64,000 nt of DNA from Aurantimonas sp. HBX-1. GTDB taxonomy: Bacteria > Pseudomonadota > Alphaproteobacteria > Rhizobiales > Rhizobiaceae. The stretch spans positions 1,129,501 through 1,193,500 of the forward strand of contig NZ_CP090066.1 in assembly GCF_021391535.1 (NCBI RefSeq), in the 5' to 3' direction. Positions 36,179 to 45,981 of the stretch are shown here, piece after piece. Numbering within the stretch: position 1 is the first letter of the stretch; each line of letters opens with the position of its first letter. Under the pieces are notes generated by a model, which was not told where the DNA came from, did no database searches, and saw nothing but the letters and a program-made list of their open reading frames with translations. The translations under genes were made by a program, and so were the position numbers.

Positions 36179-36979
36179 TCACGCGACGCCCGCCGGCGCC
36201 GTGGCGGCGGTCTCGGCCTCGGCGGCTTCGGTTTCGATCAGCCGCACGTCCGCATCCCGGCAGATCTGCCGGATGGCGGCCGGCGCCGCATCGGTGACGA
36301 AGGTGTGCACCTGGTTCAGATGGCCGATTCGGACGGGTGCGCTGCGTTCGAATTTCGAGGAATCGGCGGCGAGGATGACGTGCCGGGCATTGGAGATGAT
36401 GGCCTGCGCGACCCGCACCTCGCGGTAGTCGAAGTCGAGCAGCGAACCGTCGGGATCGATCGCCGAAACGCCAATTACCGCGAAGTCCACCTTGAACTGC
36501 CGGATGAAGTCGACGGCCGCCTCGCCGACGATGCCGCCGTCGGACCGGCGCACGACGCCGCCGGCGATGACCAGCTCGATCTCCGGGTAGGGCCGCATGG
36601 CCGTCACGACGTTGATGTTGTTGGTGATGACCATCAGCCCGCCGTGCCGCAGCAGGGCATGCGCCACGGCCTCCGTGGTGGTGCCGATATTGACGAACAG
36701 CGACGCGCGATCCGGAATGAGGTCGGCGACGGCCCTGCCGATCGCCGCCTTCTCGTCGGCGGCGATCATCCGCCTGGCGTCGTAGCCGACATTCTCCACC
36801 CCGGAGGAGAGCACCGCGCCGCCATGGATCCGGGCCAGCAGGCGCTGGTCGCAGAGCTCGTTGAGATCCTTGCGGATCGTCTGCACCGAGACGGCGTAGC
36901 GGCCGGCGAGGTCATCGACGGCGACCCGCCCGGCCCGCTTGGCGAGCTCGAGTATCTGCTGCTGGCGATCGGAAAGCAT
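36179..36979 (-). CDS. glpR: DeoR-family glycerol operon repressor
   Basis: 266 residues. N-terminal DeoR HTH (LSDRQQQILELAKRAGRVAVDDLAGRYAVSVQTIRKDLNEL) then a sugar-phosphate sensing domain (VFVNIGTTTEAVAHALL-type motif read as SLFVNIGTTTEAVAHAL, and GGVVRRSDGGIVG). Represses glp genes until glycerol 3-phosphate binds. The ATG at 36979 (MLSDRQQ) is preferred over an ATG at 37024, which adds 15 unrelated residues. The C-terminal tail EAETAATAPAGVA is low-complexity. Confidence 0.93.
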   Translation of the reverse strand: MLSDRQQQILELAKRAGRVAVDDLAGRYAVSVQTIRKDLNELCDQRLLARIHGGAVLSSGVENVGYDARRMIAADEKAAIGRAVADLIPDRASLFVNIGTTTEAVAHALLRHGGLMVITNNINVVTAMRPYPEIELVIAGGVVRRSDGGIVGEAAVDFIRQFKVDFAVIGVSAIDPDGSLLDFDYREVRVAQAIISNARHVILAADSSKFERSAPVRIGHLNQVHTFVTDAAPAAIRQICRDADVRLIETEAAEAETAATAPAGVA

Positions 36980-37015
36980 CGGAATCCCCGCATTCGTCCG
37001 GAAGCATGGAAGAAG

Positions 37016-37039
37016 CGAAACCAAAACGCAACAAACGAA
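37016..37039 (-). promoter_or_regulatory. CGAA-type repeats upstream of glpR (candidate autoregulatory site)
   Basis: CGAA at 37016, CGCA at 37027 and CGAA at 37036 on the plus strand, spacing 11 and 9, within an A-rich stretch (GCGAAACCAAAACGCAAC). Same half-site and similar phasing as the array ahead of glpD, 37 bases upstream of the glpR start, consistent with GlpR autoregulation. Confidence 0.5.
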
Positions 37040-37059
37040 AGCCGCAGTCAGCCTCCGCG

Positions 37060-37917
37060 TCAGATCGCGGTGCGATCGGCCTCCTCGATGTAGATGTCGC
37101 GCAGCCGCCCGGCGATGGGCCCCGGCCGGCCGTCGCCGATCGCCGCGCCGTCGATCGACACTACCGGGAGGACGAAGGCGGAGGCGGAGGTGATGAACGC
37201 CTCCTTCGCGGCCTTGGCCTCCTCCAGCGTGAACGAGCGCTCCTCGATCCGCAGCCCGATGTCGGCGGCAAGCCGCAGGACCGCGGCCCGGGTGATGCCG
37301 TGCAGGATCGAGTGCGACAGGTCGCGGGTCACCAGCGTGCCCTCGGCCGTGATGATATGGGCGTTGTTGGACGTGCCTTCGGTGACGATGCCGTCCTCGA
37401 CCAGCCAGGCGTCGTCGGCTCCCTGGCGCACGGCCTGCGTCTTGGCCATCGACGGATAGAGCAGCTGCACCGTCTTGATGTCGCGGCGGCCCCAGCGAAG
37501 GTCCGGCACCGAGGCGACGCGGATGCCGTTACGGGCGGCCGGCTTGTCCCGCAGCGCCATGGTCTGGGTGAACAGCACCAGCGAGGGCGGCGTGTCCTGC
37601 GGCGGAAACAGGAAGTCGCGGTCGGCGGCGCCGCGCGTCACCTGCATGTAGATCAGGCCCTCGTCGACGCCGTTGCGGGCGGCGAGCTCGCGATGGATCG
37701 CCAGCAATTCGTCGTGGCTCGCCGGCGCCGGCAGGCCGAGTTCCGACAGCGACCGGTCGAGGCGCGCCATGTGGGCGCGAAAGTCGACGAGCTTGCCGCC
37801 CAGCACCGTCGTCACCTCGTAGACCGCGTCGGCGAACAGGAAGCCGCGGTCGAAGACCGAGATCCTGGCTTCCGCTTCCGGGACATAGGCGCCGTTGACG
37901 TAGACGATGCGGGACAT
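37060..37917 (-). CDS. dat: D-amino-acid transaminase
   Basis: 285-residue fold-type IV PLP enzyme (aminotransferase class IV, PF01063) that interconverts D-amino acids and 2-oxo acids. The PLP lysine is K148 in RRDIKTVQLLYPSMAK, the entry motif FDRGFLFADAVYEV is at 22-35 and the phosphate-cup EGTSNNAHII is near 180. EGTSNNAHI and the R-G-F-L-F entry fit D-alanine aminotransferase rather than branched-chain enzymes. It ends 80 bases before glpR and is divergent from the SDR gene at 38080. Confidence 0.9.
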   Translation of the reverse strand: MSRIVYVNGAYVPEAEARISVFDRGFLFADAVYEVTTVLGGKLVDFRAHMARLDRSLSELGLPAPASHDELLAIHRELAARNGVDEGLIYMQVTRGAADRDFLFPPQDTPPSLVLFTQTMALRDKPAARNGIRVASVPDLRWGRRDIKTVQLLYPSMAKTQAVRQGADDAWLVEDGIVTEGTSNNAHIITAEGTLVTRDLSHSILHGITRAAVLRLAADIGLRIEERSFTLEEAKAAKEAFITSASAFVLPVVSIDGAAIGDGRPGPIAGRLRDIYIEEADRTAI

Positions 37918-38079
37918 GGAGGACTCTCGGCTGGGTTTCGACCGATGCTTGATAGGGCCGCGCGCGGCGAGAGGAAAGCCTTTGCGGCGCCCCTGCCGTG
38001 TTCCTCCGGACGTGCTAGGTCTCGACCAAGAGCGGAGCCGGCTCGAGCCGAGCCGGCGGCGACAGGGCAGGAGGGGACA

Positions 38080-38847
38080 TTGCGGATTGACGAGACGACA
38101 CCGGCCATCGTGTCGGGAGCGGGCTCCGGCCTCGGGAGGGCGACGGCACGGGCGCTGGCGGCACGCGGCGCGCCGGTGGCGGTGCTCGATCGCGACGAGG
38201 CGGCGGGCCGCGAGGTCGCCGAGGAGATCGGCGGGGTGTTCCTGCGCTGCGACGTCGCCGATCCGGCATCGGTGGCGGATGCCGTCGCGGCCGCGGTCGC
38301 GGCGCATGGCGTGCCGCGCATCCTGGTGAACTGCGCCGGCATCGCGGTCGGCGCCAAGACCGTGTCGCGCGGCGAGGCGCACGATCCGGCGCTGTTCCAG
38401 AAGGTCATCGCGGTGAACCTGATCGGGACGTTCAACCTGTCCTCGCAGGTGGCGCTGGCGATGTCGGAGGCCGGGCCGATCGACGCCGACGGCGAGCGCG
38501 GCGTCATCGTCAGCACGGCATCGGTCGCGGCGTTCGACGGCCAGATCGGCCAGATCGCCTATGCCGCCTCCAAGGCGGCGGTCGCCGGCATGACGCTGCC
38601 GATGGCGCGCGATCTCGCCAAGTCGGGCATCAGGGTGATGACCATCGCGCCGGGCATCTTCGAGACGCCGATGATGGCCGGCATGCCGGAGGAGGTGCAG
38701 GCCTCGCTGGCGGCGGCGGTGCCGTTTCCCTCGCGGCTCGGCAAGGCCGAGGAATACGCCGCGCTCGCCCTGCACATCGTCGAGAACGCGATGCTCAACG
38801 GCGAGACGATCCGTCTCGACGGGGCGATCAGGATGCAGCCGAAATAG
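38080..38847 (+). CDS. SDR-family dehydrogenase, 3-hydroxyacyl-CoA dehydrogenase type II-like
   Basis: 255-residue short-chain dehydrogenase. Cofactor motif SGAGSGLGRATARALA near 12-27 with D in VLDRDEAAG (NAD preference), NCAGIAVG, catalytic S in VSTASVAAFDGQIGQIAYAASKAAV (Y-x-x-x-K) and PGIFETPMMAGM. It resembles HSD17B10-type enzymes of fatty-acid and branched-chain acyl-CoA breakdown. It starts with TTG at 38080, seven bases after GGAGGGG; no ATG or GTG fits. The enoyl-CoA hydratase gene follows after 57 bases, so the two likely form a beta-oxidation pair. Confidence 0.9.
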   Translation: MRIDETTPAIVSGAGSGLGRATARALAARGAPVAVLDRDEAAGREVAEEIGGVFLRCDVADPASVADAVAAAVAAHGVPRILVNCAGIAVGAKTVSRGEAHDPALFQKVIAVNLIGTFNLSSQVALAMSEAGPIDADGERGVIVSTASVAAFDGQIGQIAYAASKAAVAGMTLPMARDLAKSGIRVMTIAPGIFETPMMAGMPEEVQASLAAAVPFPSRLGKAEEYAALALHIVENAMLNGETIRLDGAIRMQPK

Positions 38848-38904
38848 GAACGGGTGGTGCGGCGACCGCGTGGGCCCCGCACGCACCGGCAGGAGGAGGA
38901 ATTC

Positions 38905-39687
38905 ATGGCCGAAGACGACATCGTGATCGAGAGCCGCGACGGGCGCGTCGCCATCCTGACGCTCAACCGGCCTAAGGCGCTGAACGCGCTCAACACCGCG
39001 GTGATGGGCGAGATCGTCCGCCGCACCGCGGCGCTGGACCGCGACCCGGAGGTCGGGGCGATCCTGATCGCCGGGTCCGACAAGGCGTTCGCGGCGGGCG
39101 CCGACATCAAGGAGATGGAGGACCGTTCGGCGATGGCGATGATGCTCGCCGACTGGCTGTCCGACTGGGAGGCGCTGGAGCGGGTGCGCACGCCGATGGT
39201 CGCGGCGGTGGCGGGCTTCGCGCTCGGCGGCGGCTGCGAGCTGGCGATGATGTGCGACGTGATCCTCGCCGCCGATACCGCGAAGTTCGGCCAGCCGGAG
39301 ATCAAGCTGGGGGTGATTCCCGGCATGGGCGGCTCGCAGCGACTCACCCGCGCGGTCGGCAAGTACAAGGCGATGGACATGATCCTTACCGGAAGGATGA
39401 TCGACGCCGCCGAAGCCGAGCGGATCGGCCTCGTGTCGCGGCTGGTGCCGGCGGACCGCCTGATGGACGAGGCGCTGGATGTCGCCCGGACCATCGCCGG
39501 CTTCTCCAAGCCCGCGACGCTTGCCGCCAAGGAAGCGACGAACCGCAGCTTCGAGGTCGGGCTGCGCGAGGGGCTGCTGCACGAGCGGCGGATCTTCCAT
39601 GCGCTCTTCGCCGGCGGCGACCAGAAGGAGGGCATGGCCGCCTTCCGCGAGAAGCGCCCGCCGGTGTTCCGTCACGGGGATGAGTGA
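38905..39687 (+). CDS. enoyl-CoA hydratase/isomerase
   Basis: 260-residue crotonase-fold enzyme hydrating trans-2-enoyl-CoA. Signature regions are LNRPKALNALNTAV, oxyanion-hole AAGADIKEM near 60-68, and GFALGGGCELAMMCDVILAADTAKFGQPEIKLGVIPGMGGSQRL with both catalytic glutamates (CEL and PEIKLG). The ATG at 38905 follows AGGAGGAGGA closely. It lies behind the SDR gene and is the last plus-strand gene before the liv operon. Confidence 0.95.
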   Translation: MAEDDIVIESRDGRVAILTLNRPKALNALNTAVMGEIVRRTAALDRDPEVGAILIAGSDKAFAAGADIKEMEDRSAMAMMLADWLSDWEALERVRTPMVAAVAGFALGGGCELAMMCDVILAADTAKFGQPEIKLGVIPGMGGSQRLTRAVGKYKAMDMILTGRMIDAAEAERIGLVSRLVPADRLMDEALDVARTIAGFSKPATLAAKEATNRSFEVGLREGLLHERRIFHALFAGGDQKEGMAAFREKRPPVFRHGDE

Positions 39688-39810
39688 AAGCCCGTTCGGC
39701 TCTCATCCGCGAATCTCACCGCGCGGCTGATCGCACCGGGGCCAACAATGGACCGGCGCATCTGAGGGCGGGGGTATCCGCTGGCCGCACCACGCGAGAT
39801 CGGGTCCCGA

Positions 39811-39850
39811 CGTGAAAAGAGCCCCGGCGCGAATGCCCCGGGGCTCTCTT
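39811..39850 (-). terminator. intrinsic terminator of livK
   Basis: Stem arms 39818-39827 and 39838-39847 (AGAGCCCCGG / CCGGGGCTCT) with a 10-base loop. On the minus strand the stem is followed by TTTT (39815-39818), 40-odd bases after the livK stop at 39890. The plus-strand side ends with CTTTC, so it may serve both sides. Confidence 0.8.
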
Positions 39851-39889
39851 TCATGCGCAGGGAAGCCGGCGTGAAGCCGGCCGGAGCAA

Positions 39890-41080
39890 TCAGTTGCTCT
39901 TGGTTTCCGTCGCGCCCGTGTCCACGCCTTCCGCAGGCTGCAGCGCGTCGCCGCCGGGCTTCGTCATGTCGGTGCCTTCGGCCACGTTGACATAATCGTA
40001 GGCGCCGTCCTTCCACTCGTAGACGACGTAGCCGGGCAGCGTGACGTCGCCCTTGTCGTCGAAGGCAAGCTCGCCAATGACGGTGTCGAACGTGCCGTCA
40101 TCGAGCGCCTTGACGACGGCGTCATAGTCGGTCGAGCCGGCGGCGTTGACTGCGTCGGCCCAAGCCTGGATCGCCGCGTAGGTGTAGAGCACGTAGCCCT
40201 CGGCGGTCTGGCCCTTGGCGCTGAGCTTCTCGACGACCGGCGCGGCCGCCTCGTTCTTGCGCGGATCCGGGGAGAAGGTCATCAGCGTGCCCTGGCCGGC
40301 ATCGCCGGTGATCGCCCAGTACTCGTCGGTGACCAGCGCGTCGCCGGACATGATGATGGTGTCCATGCCCTGCGAGCGCATCTGGCGGGCCATCAGGCCG
40401 GCTTCCGTGTGGTAGCCGCCGACATAGACGAGATCGACCCCGGCTTCCTTCATCTTGGTGACGAGGGCGGTGTAGTCCTTCTCGCCGGCCGTGTAGCTCT
40501 CGACCAGCACCGGCTTCTTGCCGGCTTCCTCGTAGTATTTCTGGGTCTGGTCGGCGAGGCCTTTGCCGTAGGCGGTCTTGTCGTTGATGATGGCGACCTT
40601 GGCGTCGGGGAAGTTCTCCGCGATGTAGGCGCCGGCAACCTGGCCCTGCTGGTCGTCGCGGCCGCAGACACGGTAGATGCCTTCGCCCGGACGCTTGTCG
40701 GTGAAGTCGGGATTGGTCGAGGCCGGGGAGATCTGGATGATCTGCTCGTCGGCATAGACCTGGCTGGCCGGGATCGACGAGCCCGAGCAGAAATGGCCGG
40801 CGACGAAGGATACGCCTTCGCCGGCGAAGCTGTTGGCCACGGCAACGGCCTGCTTGGGATCGCAGGCGTCGTCGCCGATCGAGAGCTTGAGCATCTCGCC
40901 GTTGACGCCGCCGGCGGCGTTGATGTCCTCGACAGCCTGCTCGGCGCCGACGCGCAGCTGCTCGCCGAAGCTCGCGTACTGGCCGGTCATCGGGCCGGCG
41001 ACGCCGATCGTCATCTCGGCGAAGGCAGAGCCCGCGAAGACGAGGTTGAGCGCAGCGCCGGCTAGAAGTGCTTTCTTCAT
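39890..41080 (-). CDS. livK: branched-chain amino acid ABC transporter substrate-binding protein
   Basis: 396 residues with signal peptide MKKALLAGAALNLVFAGSAFA and a Leu/Ile/Val-binding fold (PF13458): MTIGVAGPMTGQYASFGEQLRVGAEQAVEDINAAGGVNGE, DDACDPKQAVAVANSF with the ligand-side cysteine, and AYGKGLADQTQKYYEEAGKKPV. The tail (DALQPAEGVDTGATETKSN) is low-complexity. It is 150 bases downstream of the other liv genes on the same strand and ends at its own terminator, as expected for a highly expressed binding protein. Confidence 0.94.
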   Translation of the reverse strand: MKKALLAGAALNLVFAGSAFAEMTIGVAGPMTGQYASFGEQLRVGAEQAVEDINAAGGVNGEMLKLSIGDDACDPKQAVAVANSFAGEGVSFVAGHFCSGSSIPASQVYADEQIIQISPASTNPDFTDKRPGEGIYRVCGRDDQQGQVAGAYIAENFPDAKVAIINDKTAYGKGLADQTQKYYEEAGKKPVLVESYTAGEKDYTALVTKMKEAGVDLVYVGGYHTEAGLMARQMRSQGMDTIIMSGDALVTDEYWAITGDAGQGTLMTFSPDPRKNEAAAPVVEKLSAKGQTAEGYVLYTYAAIQAWADAVNAAGSTDYDAVVKALDDGTFDTVIGELAFDDKGDVTLPGYVVYEWKDGAYDYVNVAEGTDMTKPGGDALQPAEGVDTGATETKSN

Positions 41081-41230
41081 GAGAACCTTCCCTATTGCAA
41101 AATTCGGAGCGACCCCGCGGATCGCGAGCAGGTATTCGTCGTGCCCTACCTGGGTCGATTAAAGACCGGATCGGGCCGGGTTGGAATAGCGCCGGCCCAC
41201 AATTTCACCGTTGCCGACAAATGCGGCACG

Positions 41231-41583
41231 CTATCGGCGATCCTGGTGAAGAAAGCCGTATTGCCTTGCCATCTGCCGGCTGCGGACGAAGCTTCGCCCG
41301 GCGGCGGCGATGGCGAACAGCACGATATAGTCGACGACCGCATAGTGCAGCGCCGTCCCGAACGTGCGGACCGGCAGGAAGAAGGAGCCGCCGAACAGGC
41401 TGAAATGGATGAAGCGGACGGCGATCGTCAGCAGCAGCAGGTAGAAGGCCAAGAGGCCCCAACCGCTCCAGGTGAGCGCGGTCGAGCGCCCGATCATCCA
41501 GGCACCGCCGCCGCCGAGGATCACGGTGACGAAGATGAACTCGGCGATCGAGACTTCCCAGAGGAGTGCCAGTTCGGGTTCCA

Positions 41584-41584
<1 letters not shown>
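41231..41584 (-). CDS. DUF6867-type small membrane protein in the liv operon
   Basis: 117 residues with three to four hydrophobic segments (FIFVTVILGGGGAWMIG, WGLLAFYLLLLTIAVRFIHF, VDYIVLFAIAAAGRSFV). It resembles the DUF6867 family that sits at the end of liv operons in Hyphomicrobiales. Function unknown. The start ATG overlaps the livF stop (ATGA), so it is part of the transporter operon and is perhaps an accessory subunit. Confidence 0.8.
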
Positions 41585-42332
<748 letters not shown>

Positions 42333-42336
<4 letters not shown>

Positions 42337-43307
42337 GCCGCGCCCCCGTCGATATGGCCTGTGCCGGTGGCGGTGCTCCCGCCCGCCTTGCCGAGATCCG
42401 CCTCGACGGCCTCGACCTCCTCGTCATCGACGCCGAGATAGGCGGCGATGACCTTCGGGTCGTTGCGCACCCTGGCGGCATCGCCGTCGGAGATCTTCTT
42501 GCCGTAGTCGAGCACGATGACGTGGTCGGAAATCTCCATCACCACGCCCATGTCGTGCTCGATCAGCAGCACCGACACGCCGTGCTCGTCGCGGATGTAG
42601 CGCAGCAGCGTGTTCAGCTCGGCGGATTCTCGCGGGTTGAGGCCGGCGGCCGGCTCGTCGAGGCACAGCAGCGACGGGTTGGTGCACATCGCCCGGGCGA
42701 TCTCCAGCCGGCGCTGGGCGCCGTAGGGCAGGTCGGCGGCGGGGTCGTCGGCCCGGTCGAGCAGGTCGGTGTGCCGCAGCCAGTCGATCGCCTTGTCCCT
42801 GGCGGCGGCGGCGGCGCGGCGGTAGCCCGGCAGGCCGAACAGCCCGCCGATCGTATAGCCGGAAGCGCGCATCAGCACGTTGTGCTGGGCGACCAGCAGG
42901 TTCTCGAGCACCGTCATGCCGCCGAACAGCCGGATGTTCTGGAAGGTGCGGGCGACGCCGGCCACCGCGGTGATGCGGAAGTCGGCCATGCGCTCGAGCA
43001 GGAACACCGAGCCCTTCTCCTCGCGCAGATACTGCCGGCCGCTGCCGGTCAGCTCCTCCACGGTCGCGGCCGGCACCTCGCGGCCGCGGCGCATGGCGAT
43101 CCGGCCCTCGGTCGGCTTGTAGAAGCCGGTGACGCAGTTGAACACCGTGGTCTTGCCGGCGCCGTTCGGGCCGATCAGCGCGGTGATGTCGCCGCGGCCG
43201 ACGTCGAAGGAGAGGTCGTCGACGGCGACCAGGCCGCCGAAGCGCATGGTCAGGTGCTCGACGGTGAGGACGGGGTCCTGCGTCCAGCGTTGCGTCTGGT
43301 TCAGCAT
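42333..43307 (-). CDS. livG: branched-chain amino acid ABC transporter ATP-binding protein LivG
   Basis: 324-residue ATPase. Walker A GPNGAGKTTVFN near 43, the LivG marks VARTFQNIRLFGGMTVLENLLVAQH and YGAQRRLEIARAMCTNPSLLCLDEPAAGLNP, and H-loop IEHDMGVVMEISDHVIVLDYGKKI. An insert of about 35 residues (REVPAATVEELTGSGRQYLREEKG and on) precedes VARTFQ, and a C-terminal tail of about 35 residues ends in GTGHIDGGAA; both are larger than in E. coli LivG. Coupled to livM by a 1-base overlap and to livF by ATGA. Confidence 0.94.
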
Positions 43308-44767
43308 CAGTGACCCTCGCCCTGGGCGACCATGTCGGCGCTGATGGACTTCCGCTCCTTGTAGACGATCGACGGGGAGCGCGTGGAGATCAGGCCGCGC
43401 GGCTTCCACACCATGATCGCAACCATGGCGAGACCGAAGATCAGCATGCGGTATTCCGTCGGATCGAAGCCGGCGCCGAAGACCGCCTGCAGCGCCGTCA
43501 GGTTCCGCAGCAGCTCGATGCCGCCGATCATCACCACCGAGGCGATGACCACACCCAGCTGCGAGCCGAGGCCGCCGAGCACGACGATGGCGAGGATGAT
43601 CGCCGATTCGATGAAGGTGAAGCTCTCCGGCGAGATGAAGCCCTGGCGGGTGGCGAAGAACGAACCGGCGAAACCGCCGAACATCGCGCCGGTGGCGAAG
43701 GCCGTCAGCTTGACGTTGACGGTGTTGATGCCGAGCGAGCGGCAGGCGATCTCGTCCTCGCGCAGGGCTTCCCAGGCGCGGCCGACCGGCAGCTTGCGCA
43801 TCCGCATGGTGACGAAATTGGTCAGGAGGGCGAGCGCCAGGATGATGTAGTAGAGGAAGACGAAGCGCTGCACCGTCGAATATTCGAGGCCGAAGAAGTC
43901 CGAGAAGGAGCCTTCGCCGCGGTCGAACTCGAGGCCGAAGAGCGTCGGCTTCGGGATGCCCAGGATGCCGTTCGGCCCGCCGGTGAAGTCCGACCAGTTC
44001 AAGAGGACGACGCGGATGATCTCGCCGAAGGCGAGCGTCACGATGGCGAGGTAGTCGCCCCGCAGCCGCAGCACCGGGAAGCCCAGCATGACGCCCCAGA
44101 GCGCGGCGAACAGCCCGGCCATCGGCAGGCAGACCCAGAAGCCGAGATCGAAATTCTGGGCGAGCAGGGCGAAGGAATAGGCGCCGACCGCATAGAAGGC
44201 GACATAGCCGAGGTCGAGCAGGCCGGCGAGGCCGACGACGATGTTGAGGCCCCAGCCGAGCATGACATAGGTCAGGATCAGGATGGAGAGGTCGATCAGA
44301 TAGCGATTCTGGCTCGGCAGCAGCGTGTCGATCAGGAACGGCAGCAGTAGCGCCACGACCAGCAGCACGATGCCGACGATCTTGCCGAGCGGAACCGGGC
44401 GCGCGCCGGCGCGGCGGGTCCGCTTGAACCAGCCGGTGACCGGGCGCTCGGCGCGGAAGATGAAGAAGGACAAGAGGAAGCGCCCGACGAAGGCGATGCC
44501 GATCCACACCAGCCAGAGGTCCGGCCGCGTCGTCAGGTCGAGGCCGCCCACCGCGATGTCGCTCCGGAAGGCGAAGAAGAACAGCGTCAGGCCGGCGATG
44601 ATCGCCGCCGTGATGCCGGCCTCCTTCAGCGAGGCGACGAACCGGCTGTCGGCTGTCGGCGGCTCGGAGAAGGGCGGCTCGCCGCGCATCGCGTCGCGCC
44701 TGGCCTCGGATTCCAGCTCAGCCCCTTCGGGCCGGGTGGAAAGGGTCGGTGCACCAGGGGTCGCCAT
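43307..44767 (-). CDS. livM: branched-chain amino acid ABC transporter permease LivM
   Basis: 486-residue membrane protein (BPD_transp_2, PF02653). Core motifs are LGWGLNIVVGLAGLLDLGYVAFYAVGAYSFALL, LRGDYLAIVTLAFGEIIRV, FTGGPNGILGIPKP and LGGLGSQLGVVIASVVMIGGIELLR. About 110 N-terminal residues, including extra hydrophobic segments (AAIIAGLTLFFFAF) and a basic stretch, precede the core; long LivM forms are common in rhizobia. It begins four bases after the livH stop. Confidence 0.94.
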   Translation of the reverse strand: MATPGAPTLSTRPEGAELESEARRDAMRGEPPFSEPPTADSRFVASLKEAGITAAIIAGLTLFFFAFRSDIAVGGLDLTTRPDLWLVWIGIAFVGRFLLSFFIFRAERPVTGWFKRTRRAGARPVPLGKIVGIVLLVVALLLPFLIDTLLPSQNRYLIDLSILILTYVMLGWGLNIVVGLAGLLDLGYVAFYAVGAYSFALLAQNFDLGFWVCLPMAGLFAALWGVMLGFPVLRLRGDYLAIVTLAFGEIIRVVLLNWSDFTGGPNGILGIPKPTLFGLEFDRGEGSFSDFFGLEYSTVQRFVFLYYIILALALLTNFVTMRMRKLPVGRAWEALREDEIACRSLGINTVNVKLTAFATGAMFGGFAGSFFATRQGFISPESFTFIESAIILAIVVLGGLGSQLGVVIASVVMIGGIELLRNLTALQAVFGAGFDPTEYRMLIFGLAMVAIMVWKPRGLISTRSPSIVYKERKSISADMVAQGEGH

Positions 44768-44771
44768 GGGC

Positions 44772-45689
44772 TCAGACCTTCTCGACTTCCGGCCGGCCGA
44801 GCAGGCCGGAGGGCATGAAGATCAGTACGATGGCGAGGATCGAGAAGGCGGCGACGTCCTTGTACTCGACCGAGAAATAGCCCGACCAGAAGGTCTCGAT
44901 CAGGCCGATCGCGAGGCCGCCGAGCATCGCACCGGGCAGCGAGCCGATGCCGCCGAGCACCGCCGCGGTGAACGCCTTAACGCCGGCGATGAAGCCGATA
45001 TAGAAGTCGATCACGCCGTAATAGAGCAGGTACATCATGCCGGCGACCGCGGCGAGCGAGGCGCCCATCACGAAGGTCAGCGAGATGGTGCGGTCGACAT
45101 TGACGCCGAGCAGCGAGGCCATCTTGCGGTCCTGCTCGCAGGCGCGCTGCTGGCGCCCGAGCGAGGTGCGCGAGATGACCAGCGCGAAGGCGGTCATCAG
45201 GACGATGGTCATCGCGATGATGATGATCTGCATGTAGGAGATCTGGACGACGATCCCGCCCGGGCCGTCGAGCAGCGTGATGCCGCCCTGGATCTGCGGC
45301 GGCAGCGGCTTGACGCGTGCGCCCTGGGTCACCTGCACGAAGTTCTGCAGGAAGATCGACATGCCGATGGCGGTGATCAGCGGGGCGAGGCGGAAGGAGC
45401 CGCGCAGCGGCCGGTAGGCGACCCGCTCGATGGTCCATCCCCACAGCGCCGTGCAGAGCATGGCGACGATGAGCATGATCAGGATGACGACCGGCAGGAA
45501 GGTGATGCCGAGCGCCGCCAGCGCCAGGAACACCGTCAGCGCGATGAACGAGCCGAGCATGAAGATCTCGCCATGGGCGAAATTGATCATGCCGATGATG
45601 CCGTAGACCATCGTGTAGCCGATGGCGATGAGCCCGTAGATTGATCCGAGGGTGACCCCGTTGATCAGCTGCTGGAGAAAATATTCCAT
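44772..45689 (-). CDS. livH: branched-chain amino acid ABC transporter permease LivH
   Basis: 305-residue permease. The N-terminus MEYFLQQLINGVTLGSIYGLIAIGYTMVYGIIGMINFAHGEIFMLG and the core TSLGRQQRACEQDRKMASLLGVNVDRTISLTFVMGASLAAVAGMMY plus AFTAAVLGGIGSLPGAMLGG are standard LivH motifs. First gene of livH-M-G-F-DUF6867. The 292 bases upstream to the PAP2 gene must hold the promoter; no clear operator is seen there. Confidence 0.95.
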   Translation of the reverse strand: MEYFLQQLINGVTLGSIYGLIAIGYTMVYGIIGMINFAHGEIFMLGSFIALTVFLALAALGITFLPVVILIMLIVAMLCTALWGWTIERVAYRPLRGSFRLAPLITAIGMSIFLQNFVQVTQGARVKPLPPQIQGGITLLDGPGGIVVQISYMQIIIIAMTIVLMTAFALVISRTSLGRQQRACEQDRKMASLLGVNVDRTISLTFVMGASLAAVAGMMYLLYYGVIDFYIGFIAGVKAFTAAVLGGIGSLPGAMLGGLAIGLIETFWSGYFSVEYKDVAAFSILAIVLIFMPSGLLGRPEVEKV

Positions 45690-45981
45690 GACCCGCCGTT
45701 TTTTGTCGGTGCGTGTTGGGTGCCCGCTTGGTTGGCGCCGCGGTCGACTGTCAGGAACGCCGCGTCGGAAGGCATGATCAATTCCATAGCGATGACATAA
45801 TCGCAACCCGGCCGTCACAATTGCGCGTACTCGTGCACAGGCAGTGCGGCCCGGAAATGCCGGGCAGGCCTTCGGCGGGGAGGGAACTTCAGCGCGGCGT
45901 GGGCTTCGAGCGGCCACGGTTCGGCCGCTTTCGCGCCACCGAGAACGCATCCATGCCGGAGCCGTCGCGCGCTGCCGGCGG

